Positions 6,001 through 11,042 of a DNA stretch of 11,042 bases are shown in pieces. Origin of the DNA: an uncultured Clostridia bacterium (GTDB lineage Bacteria; Bacillota; Clostridia; Christensenellales; Borkfalkiaceae). The DNA is taken from the NCBI GenBank assembly GCA_934273135.1, contig CAKQSU010000017.1, positions 1 to 11,042 on the forward strand, written 5' to 3'. Within the stretch, counting starts at the first letter, position 1, and each line of letters opens with the position of its first letter. Position numbers and translations under genes: made by a program. A model generated the notes under the pieces. The model was not told where the DNA came from, ran no database searches, and saw only the letters and a list, made by a program, of their open reading frames with translations.

Positions 6001-8314
6001 CGGCGCGGGCAGAATTCTCGAAGCTACCGTTGACGGCAAAATTGCCGCAAAGTGCGCCTATAAGTCGGTTAGCGGCGCAAACGCCGGAATTGACGGGGTA
6101 GAAAAATCCGTCGAAAAGACGACCGTTTGCTACTATTCGGAAGCCGTAAACGCCATGACTTTTGCGGGCGGATTGTTCTCGGGTATAGCTTACGCAACGG
6201 ACTTTACAAACAAAAAATCGGTGGTCTACGCTTCGTATTACGATAAGAACGGCAATTTGCTCGCGGTAAGGCGCGCAGACGATAAACAGCTCGATTACGC
6301 GTTCACTTCCGCCGATAATTACATTACGGTAGAGGAACAACTTAACCGAGAAGAAACGGAACTCACCGTTACTTATACTATCGGCAACGAAAAACGCGTT
6401 TACGTTTACGACACTTTTACGAATAAGCTTTTGTCGACTTCCGTCTACGAAAATGAGAGTGAAAAGGTTAAAAAAGAGGCAACGGGGAGAGATAACTTCG
6501 GCAGAATAATAGGGACGAAGTACACGCTTGACGGCGAAAACGAACTAAGTTACGGCTTCGAATATTTTTCCGACTATGACGACGGCGTAGAAACCGTGAT
6601 ACTGCCCAACGGCGTTAAAGCATGCCGAACGGCGGACGGGTTCGGAAGAATTACTTCAAAAAGTATCGCTGCGGCGGGTATCGGAGAAAGCTTTACTTAC
6701 GCCGAAAAGGATTCCTACACTACGCCGCTTGTCGCAGAGCATTGCAAAACGCACGGCGAAGAGCAAACAAGGCTAAGCTACGCTTACGATAAGAGAGGCA
6801 ATATCACGTCGATAAAGAACGGCGAAACGCTTGTCGCTTCTTACGAGTATGACGGGTTAGGGAGATTAAAAAGAGAGAACGACCCGCAAGGTCAAATCAC
6901 GGTCTACGAGTACGATAAGTCGGGCAATATATCGCTTAAACGGCAATTTCCGTATTCCGAGTACGCCGCGATAAGCACGAATACCCTCGCTAACAGTAAC
7001 TTAGGGACGGAAGTTAAGTATACTTACGAGGACGACAAACTAAAAGGCTACAACGGAGTAGTCGGCGTAACTTACGATTACGCGGGCAACCCGAGAAAAT
7101 GGTTCAAGCACGGCGCAAACGGGACGGAATGCGCTTTGAAGCTTGAATGGAAAGAAAATACGCTTGTCGGAATAACCGACGAAACGACTAACAAAAAGTA
7201 TGAGTATACTTACAACGCAGACGGATTACGGACGGGTAAAACGGTCGACGGGGTAAAGCACGAATACTATCTTTCCGGTAGCAAAATTTTAGCGGAAACG
7301 CGCGAAAGCGGCGGCGTGAAAAAGCTAATTAAGTACTATTACGACGATACGGGCGTAATCGGCTTTAACCTCGACGGCACGGATTATTACTTTGTTAAGA
7401 GTATGCAGGGCGACGTGGAAAAAATCTATTCCGCAAGCGGCGAACTCAAAGCGGAGTATAGCTATGACTCTTGGGGTAAATGCACGATTAAGCGAAGCGT
7501 ATCGGGTATAGCGGAAGCAAACGCATTCCGTTATCGCGGCTATTACTTTGACAGCGAAAGCGGTCTATACTATCTCAACAGCCGTTATTACGACCCGATA
7601 ATCGGAAGATTCATTTCGCCGGATACTCTTGACTACCTCGACCCGAGCGTGCTTGGCGGCTTAAATCTGTATGCTTACTGCGGAAACAACCCGATAATGT
7701 ACGTCGACCCGGAAGGGACGGAAGGCATTAGGGTCTCGGATATATTAACGTGGATAGAAAGAATCTTTGCCTCGCTATCAGGTCTGTTTAAAACGCTTGC
7801 AAAACAGATGAAGGACTTAGATTTTTGGAAAAGAGCGTTCCATAAAGCAAATCGTCATACATCACGTAGGCAATTTAAGAAAAGTTTTTCAGAAGCATTT
7901 GAGGATGCTGCAACAAAAGGAAAAATTTTTAGTAAGCTTTCTATGGCTTTATCATTTATTGCTCTCGGGTTTGACATCGGATTTGCATGGGCTGATAACT
8001 ATAATAGCGGCAGTAAGACATGGGTGTCTGATTCTGTAGTTGATACAGTATATATACTTTTAAGATTTGCTGTCGGGTATGGTATAAGCGCATTATGTTC
8101 GCTTATTCCTGATCCGTTTTTAGCTACTGTGGCAGGAATAGTAGCCTCGATGGCTGTTGATAAAATTATAACTGTCTTAGTTGAAGATACGGGGCTACTT
8201 GATAAAATAAAAGATTGGGCTGCCGGTGTCGGGGAAGCAATTGCTAATTTTTGGCAAATTTTAATTGAAGCTTTTAGAAAGGCTTTTTTAAATTCTTCTT
8301 CACAAACTGTTTGA
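3041..8314 (+). CDS. RHS/YD-repeat polymorphic toxin with variable C-terminal tip
   Basis: A 1757-residue RHS protein. In this family the YD repeats build a hollow beta-cocoon that encloses a C-terminal toxin, used in contact-dependent competition. Domains in order: a DNRLRE-like beta domain (about 85-235; key features WDNRP and FDVTAAF); an RHS N-terminal region (about 245-300, AGNGAIDLFTGAYSF); a YD-repeat region interrupted at about 650-800 by a beta-rich stretch without YD motifs; clear YD repeats from 861 (YTYDSCGNV), 914 (YEYDLATR), 1247 (YAYDKRGN), 1268 (YEYDGLGRL) and 1389 (YTYNADGLR); and the RHS core hallmark at 1496-1559, from FRYRGYYF through YYLNSRYYDP and GRFISPD to NPIMYVDPEG. 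Residues 1560-1757 are the variable tip. No N-terminal signal peptide or membrane segment is visible. Expression is from the promoter at 2903; the candidate immunity gene starts 18 bases after the stop. Confidence 0.95.
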   Translation: MEKENNVFTGGVDDKIESKVDMSAIAAEREGTSQGIKRSAAAVVQGGDKLVYKLLNNPAYIGEYMYKEEAGGFQCLGFFDGSGVEESLRGESELYIGLKGCSKITEGFVSNATFLMPLYLDPEILNTTGFFSVYGITAPESWQNTNISWDNRPACDSTPIAYAKPKFKEKDGKKEYYFEFDVTAAFLKGYTGFAIKGDRLYISNISAYENVVWVPKEKKKDLVSLVVSYKKKTGVRGAKSVTQSVSAGNGAIDLFTGAYSFAHEDVKIESAYMPFTLAHVYNSDYYNTVGVGGTNYNCGNGWRLNCLQFLKKVEPEFGSYGDDENFVSYEYTDGTGFTRDISTRYFKTVTVGSGGEAKTYKRYGGYNKDDTELKSEVSDGTYTLTEDESFNILTDAAGNKMRFEKTAPYRLRSIELFGSAPKSARTVTFTFESDKITINHCARKTITVYFSNTLLNRIEYNGEVVRSFEYSSAGYNNYVLSKITTPSDVIQMSYNAENGAKLSTITDGTGVSLYYSAKYDGDRLRAKGYSVASYVDSISYDEDEQKGVKRSVKDLKVYESKTIEYDSKLSDETLHMQYNAKNLTAVKDKNGAVAYYCFNSDGSVKLTADEEGNFSVSVTEASAEEENGVYKTKVKQVSATTNKYAKIERSEMSGRFLMPCPDGDVGKYSNAEISEPGEYVFIGEARGRISASSYPAEMGSDESFFAVTLTRGVLDEDGINLTQEKIELGKVDYLLSIDETLSVVAVMPFSVKEGETVTEVGFRGHNLATYAYMYNYGIMKASSYTEAEIFDQDYMLVNSDEAGVKTTVKADITRRSDNKITTTVKRDGATDEVCSWQMALPSTGYDKPIKTFDGVNLETSYTYDSCGNVISKITKDVHTQKSARQTYSYGTTDSTGGAHCLKESTDEAGNKTTYEYDLATRHLSRATTPDGQKIDYAYYGSEGLLKSIKAVANADGFVEETGNELYYNHGYLTRMTSHGAEYLFTYDGAGRILEATVDGKIAAKCAYKSVSGANAGIDGVEKSVEKTTVCYYSEAVNAMTFAGGLFSGIAYATDFTNKKSVVYASYYDKNGNLLAVRRADDKQLDYAFTSADNYITVEEQLNREETELTVTYTIGNEKRVYVYDTFTNKLLSTSVYENESEKVKKEATGRDNFGRIIGTKYTLDGENELSYGFEYFSDYDDGVETVILPNGVKACRTADGFGRITSKSIAAAGIGESFTYAEKDSYTTPLVAEHCKTHGEEQTRLSYAYDKRGNITSIKNGETLVASYEYDGLGRLKRENDPQGQITVYEYDKSGNISLKRQFPYSEYAAISTNTLANSNLGTEVKYTYEDDKLKGYNGVVGVTYDYAGNPRKWFKHGANGTECALKLEWKENTLVGITDETTNKKYEYTYNADGLRTGKTVDGVKHEYYLSGSKILAETRESGGVKKLIKYYYDDTGVIGFNLDGTDYYFVKSMQGDVEKIYSASGELKAEYSYDSWGKCTIKRSVSGIAEANAFRYRGYYFDSESGLYYLNSRYYDPIIGRFISPDTLDYLDPSVLGGLNLYAYCGNNPIMYVDPEGTEGIRVSDILTWIERIFASLSGLFKTLAKQMKDLDFWKRAFHKANRHTSRRQFKKSFSEAFEDAATKGKIFSKLSMALSFIALGFDIGFAWADNYNSGSKTWVSDSVVDTVYILLRFAVGYGISALCSLIPDPFLATVAGIVASMAVDKIITVLVEDTGLLDKIKDWAAGVGEAIANFWQILIEAFRKAFLNSSSQTV
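6537..7717 (+). repeat. RHS core repeat, copy A (in the expressed rhs gene)
   Basis: This 1181-bp segment is repeated at 9325-10505 with a constant offset of 2788 bases and no indel. By eye the first 682 bp (6537-7218) are identical. I count about 34 mismatches in 7219-7620 and about 40 in the last 97 bp up to the tip boundary, so identity falls steadily towards the toxin tip. This is a substrate for homologous recombination. Confidence 0.93.
7718..8314 (+). other. Variable C-terminal tip (CT1) of the RHS protein, candidate membrane-active toxin
   Basis: Encodes residues 1560-1757, after the VDPEG boundary. It starts with amphipathic and basic helices (1563-1614, including WKRAFHKANRH). Three hydrophobic segments follow at about 1633-1651, 1666-1689 and 1693-1714, the last two separated by a P-D-P turn and rich in Gly and Ala, then an amphipathic end (IKDWAAGVGEAI). 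No nuclease, deaminase or ADP-ribosyltransferase motif is visible, so pore formation or membrane insertion is my best reading; a translocation module is the alternative. Base composition drops here: a hand count gives 20 of 60 G/C at 7921-7980 against 32 of 60 at 6601-6660 in the core. This fits separate acquisition of the tip. Confidence 0.6.
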
Positions 8315-8332
8315 AAATAGGAGCTTTTATAA

Positions 8333-8818
8333 ATGAGACAAGAAAAATTTCAAAGAAAATGTCGTGAAATGATTGAGTTCGAAGAATTCGTTAAGACGAG
8401 AGCTGCCGCGTATTACGGCAAGAAAGATATTGTCAAACGACTTGAAGAAAAAGGTTTGAAGTTTGATATATGTTTTTTGTACGGGTATTTTGGGCAAAAG
8501 GAAGATTACGGGTTCGTTCGTCCGGAAATGAAATTCGGGTATAATTGCGAATTGCTCATACAGATACGAAAGGCAACTGACCGGTTCGCCGATTGGGATA
8601 TAATGACAGTTTACAATTTGATATCGCTTACCGGAATTATGCGACGTGAGATTATCGGGTTATTTCCTTGTCTTTGGTTTAGAAGAGCGAGCGTAAGAAC
8701 GGTTGACAAATTGCTTGATTTCATGAACGAAACTGCTGAAAAAGTTTTGCGCGAGGGTTACGACAAGATGCTTTCCAATATCGGAGCCTATAAGGCGATT
8801 AGTGGGGAGTTTTACGCA
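8333..8818 (+). repeat. Immunity domain repeat, copy 1
   Basis: A 486-bp unit repeated in frame at 8819-9289. The first 130 or so bases differ from copy 2 at only about two positions, the middle diverges strongly with one codon missing in copy 2, and the 3' part is again nearly identical. The last 33 bases (about 8786-8818) align with sequence lying after the stop codon of copy 2. Confidence 0.92.
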
Positions 8819-9289
8819 ATGAGACAAGAAAAATTTCAAAGAAAATGTCGTGAAATGATTGAGTTCGAAGAATTCATTAAGACGAGAGCTGCCGCGTATT
8901 ACGGCAAGAAAGATATTGTCAAACGACTTGAAGAAAAGGGTTTGAAGTTTGATATTTGTTTTTTGTATGGGTATTTGGGACAAAAGGAAGATTATGGGTT
9001 CGTTCGCCCGGAAATGAAAAATGGTTATAGTTGTCAATTTCTTATACAGATACGAAAGGCAACAGACGATTATTATGACTGGGATATAATGACGATTTAC
9101 AATCTGGTATTTCTTACTTGTATTATGCGCCATGAATTTGGAATTTTCTCTTGTCCTTGGTTTAGAAGAGCAAGAGTAGAGAAGGTTGACCAATTCCTTG
9201 ATTTTATGAATGAAACTGCTGAAAAAGTTTTGCGCGAGGGTTACGACAAGGTGCTTTCCGATATCGTGAACAGCGGTAAGGGAAAGTAG
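8333..9289 (+). CDS. Candidate immunity protein, two tandem fused copies of one domain
   Basis: A 318-residue protein that I do not recognise as a named family. Its position, 18 bases after a toxin-tipped rhs gene and behind AGGAG (8319-8323), is the standard place for the cognate immunity gene, so that role is inferred from context. It consists of two copies of one domain, residues 1-162 and 163-318. Copy starts are almost identical (both MRQEKFQRKCREMIEFEEF), as are the ends (FMNETAEKVLREGYDK), while the middle differs (about residues 68-130 of each copy). Shared features: helical charged N-terminus, KGLKFDICFLYGY, QKEDYGFVRPEMK, LIQIRKATD, DWDIMT, PCLWFRR against SCPWFRR. No membrane segment or signal is obvious, so it looks cytoplasmic, which is unusual if the tip is a membrane toxin. 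Codons and composition are AT-rich like the tip. Copy 2 has its own ATG and ribosome binding site and might also be made alone. Confidence 0.78.
   Translation: MRQEKFQRKCREMIEFEEFVKTRAAAYYGKKDIVKRLEEKGLKFDICFLYGYFGQKEDYGFVRPEMKFGYNCELLIQIRKATDRFADWDIMTVYNLISLTGIMRREIIGLFPCLWFRRASVRTVDKLLDFMNETAEKVLREGYDKMLSNIGAYKAISGEFYAMRQEKFQRKCREMIEFEEFIKTRAAAYYGKKDIVKRLEEKGLKFDICFLYGYLGQKEDYGFVRPEMKNGYSCQFLIQIRKATDDYYDWDIMTIYNLVFLTCIMRHEFGIFSCPWFRRARVEKVDQFLDFMNETAEKVLREGYDKVLSDIVNSGKGK
8804..8821 (+). promoter_or_regulatory. Internal ribosome binding site and start for immunity copy 2
   Basis: GGGGAG (8804-8809) lies 9 bases before the in-frame ATG at 8819 that begins copy 2. This matches the spacing of AGGAG before the ATG at 8333. 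A shorter 156-residue single-domain protein could therefore be translated from the same message. Only the motif is seen; use in the cell is inferred. Confidence 0.45.
8819..9289 (+). repeat. Immunity domain repeat, copy 2
   Basis: Second copy, 156 residues plus a TAG stop at 9287-9289. Relative to copy 1 it carries 21 extra bases around the stop codon, encoding the end NSGKGK; after these the two sequences align again (AYKAI-type in copy 1, AYRSI-type after the stop in copy 2). Confidence 0.92.
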
Positions 9290-9324
9290 GCTTATAGGTC
9301 GATTAACGAGGATTTTTATCTTCA
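9290..9324 (+). other. Junction between immunity gene and orphan RHS cassette
   Basis: These 35 bases after the immunity stop align at about 20 of 28 positions with the copy 1/copy 2 linker (8788-8815), including an ACGAGGAT where the linker has a ribosome binding site. Similarity to the linker ends near 9318 and RHS core identity starts abruptly at 9325. This looks like the scar where an RHS fragment replaced whatever followed the immunity gene. No terminator or promoter is seen. Confidence 0.6.
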
Positions 9325-10505
9325 AAAACGAACTAAGTTACGGCTTCGAATATTTTTCCGACTATGACGACGGCGTAGAAACCGTGATACTGCCCAACGG
9401 CGTTAAAGCATGCCGAACGGCGGACGGGTTCGGAAGAATTACTTCAAAAAGTATCGCTGCGGCGGGTATCGGAGAAAGCTTTACTTACGCCGAAAAGGAT
9501 TCCTACACTACGCCGCTTGTCGCAGAGCATTGCAAAACGCACGGCGAAGAGCAAACAAGGCTAAGCTACGCTTACGATAAGAGAGGCAATATCACGTCGA
9601 TAAAGAACGGCGAAACGCTTGTCGCTTCTTACGAGTATGACGGGTTAGGGAGATTAAAAAGAGAGAACGACCCGCAAGGTCAAATCACGGTCTACGAGTA
9701 CGATAAGTCGGGCAATATATCGCTTAAACGGCAATTTCCGTATTCCGAGTACGCCGCGATAAGCACGAATACCCTCGCTAACAGTAACTTAGGGACGGAA
9801 GTTAAGTATACTTACGAGGACGACAAACTAAAAGGCTACAACGGAGTAGTCGGCGTAACTTACGATTACGCGGGCAACCCGAGAAAATGGTTCAAGCACG
9901 GCGCAAACGGGACGGAATGCGCTTTGAAGCTTGAATGGAAAGAAAATACGCTTGTCGGAATAACCGACGAAACGACTAACAAAAAGTATGAGTATACTTA
10001 CAACGCGGACGGATTACGGACGGGTAAAACGGTTGACGGAGTAAAGCACGAATACTATCTTTCCGGTAGCAAAATTTTAGCGGAAACACGCGGAGCGGAC
10101 GGAACGAAAAAGCTAATTAAGTACTATTACGACGACACGGGCGTAGTCGGCTTTAACCTCGACGGCACGGACTATTACTTTGTGAAGAGTATGCAAGGCG
10201 ACGTGGAAAAAATCTATTCCGCAAGCGGCGAACTCAAAGCGGAGTATAGCTATGACTCTTGGGGTAAATGTGCGATTAAGAGTAGCGTATCCGGCATTGC
10301 GGAAGCAAACGCTTTCCGTTACCGCGGTTATTACTTTGACAGCGAAAGCGGGTTGTATTATCTCAACAGTCGTTATTATGACCCGATAATCGGCAGATTC
10401 ATTTCGCCGGACAGTCTTGGGTATCTTAATCCATCGACGATAGACGGATTGAACTTGTACGCATACAGTCTGAATAATCCTATTATATTTGTAGACCCGA
10501 CCGGT
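9325..10505 (+). repeat. RHS core repeat, copy B (in the orphan cassette)
   Basis: Partner of 6537-7717. Identical to it for 682 bp from 9325 to 10006; the first difference is G at 10007 against A at 7219. The left boundary is sharp (A at 9324 against G at 6536), while the right side fades out gradually into the tip boundary. Confidence 0.93.
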
Positions 10506-11042
10506 CATGCTCCATGGTGGAGCTGGCTGATTTCCGGATTACAACTTTTAGGCGGCATTGTTTTACTTCTTATCCCGGGAACGCAAGGAATCGGTGCGGG
10601 GCTTATTATAGGCGGCGGTTTAGGATTGTTGTCTAATATGGTGTCTCCGGCAATGTCTCAAGCGATAGGCGGACTTTCGTCAGTAGCTAATGGTTGGGGT
10701 GCTTTCTCCACCGGTATGTCGCTGCTTGGGTTGGGTGTTCCCGGAATAATCGGAGGGATTGCCTTAATGTTGGTTGGCGTAGCGACTATGGCTTTCGGTG
10801 TCAATGAAGTTATTGCTGCCGCGAGTGGGACGAACTTTATACAAGAAATGACCGGTATGAGTGACTCCGCATATGATTGGACTTATTTTGGTTTAAACCT
10901 TGCTTCAAGCATTGGACAAATTGCCGGAAATAGATATAGACAAATCAAAACAAGGGAAACGTTTTATAATAAAAACGGGAATGTTAAGCAGTATAGATAT
11001 TTCAGAAGCGATGGTAGCAAATTATATGATATTGATTTCAGC
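9325..11042 (+). CDS. Orphan RHS cassette: 5'-truncated core plus alternative tip, 3'-partial
   Basis: A start-less second copy of the RHS C-terminal core, reading in the same frame as the core (codons begin at multiples of three) and open to the window end. It begins abruptly at NELSYGFEYFSDY, has the YD repeats and the hallmark RYRGYYF...GRFISPD...NPIIFVDPTG (ending at 10505), then a tip unrelated to that of the expressed gene. The frame is closed upstream by TGA at 9267. There is no ATG in frame until 10191, well inside the core, and the first GTG (9384) has no ribosome binding site, so it is probably silent as it stands. This matches the known layout of orphan rhs toxin modules, spare tips that are expressed after recombination into the main gene. 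The core frame is intact with no stop, which suggests selection or recent copying rather than decay. Confidence 0.87.
10506..11042 (+). other. Alternative tip (CT2) of the orphan cassette, incomplete
   Basis: At least 179 codons after VDPTG, unlike the tip of the expressed gene. It begins HAPWWSWLISG and continues with a long Gly/Ala/Leu-rich hydrophobic stretch of about 100 residues that includes GGIVLLLIPG, GAGLIIGGGLGLL and GIIGGIALMLVGVATMAFG. After this comes VNEVIAAASGTNFIQEMTG and a more polar end (NKNGNVKQYRYFRSDGSKLY, then DIDFS) cut by the window. The hydrophobic part resembles the pre-toxin translocation region common in clostridial RHS proteins. The final polar part probably opens the actual toxin domain; its class cannot be fixed from what is visible, and its immunity gene would lie outside the window. 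Confidence 0.65.

Noticed and set aside
8333..9289. Immunity repeats as an insertion sequence or transposase
   Set aside because: There are no terminal inverted repeats, target duplications or DDE-type motifs; the copies are a tandem gene duplication.
9325..11042. Orphan RHS segment as a plain assembly duplication error
   Set aside because: It diverges steadily after 682 bp and ends in a different tip, so it is a distinct locus; the identical part alone still deserves a read-coverage check.

Overview
The window reads as a stretch of a Bacillota chromosome, most likely an uncultured gut-type clostridial lineage. This is inferred from purine-rich AGGAGG-type ribosome binding sites, textbook sigma-A promoters (TTGACA-17-TATAAT), a clostridial-style RHS core, a DNRLRE-like N-terminal region and a candidate Gram-positive LexA box. 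No rRNA or other taxonomic marker is present, so the lineage is not proven. All genes are on the + strand.

Left part (1-2743), ordinary metabolism: the 3' 94 percent or so of a xylulokinase gene (xylB, cut by the window edge), a strong intrinsic terminator, a sigma-A promoter, a GNAT acetyltransferase, and a small membrane-anchored or secreted protein of unknown function that is probably co-transcribed with the GNAT gene.

Right part (2744-11042), a polymorphic-toxin locus: a perfect-consensus promoter with a LexA-like operator inside it, and a leader of about 100 nt. This drives a 1757-residue RHS/YD-repeat protein that ends in a variable, AT-rich, hydrophobic C-terminal tip of about 198 residues. 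Eighteen bases after it lies a 318-residue protein made of two tandem copies of one domain, which is the obvious candidate immunity protein. Then comes a start-less orphan RHS cassette. It is a second copy of the last 1181 bp of the RHS core, identical for its first 682 bp, joined to a completely different glycine-rich hydrophobic tip that runs off the window.

How it works together (inference): the RHS protein forms the delivery shell and carries the toxin at its C-terminus; the neighbouring gene protects the producer. The orphan cassette is a spare tip. Recombination across the 682-bp identity would delete 2788 bp and fuse the spare tip in frame to the expressed shell, removing the current tip and its immunity gene. 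The most notable points are the near-perfect switching repeat, the fused double-domain immunity gene with a conserved frame and a variable middle, the possible DNA-damage control of the promoter, and the absence of a signal peptide on the RHS protein.
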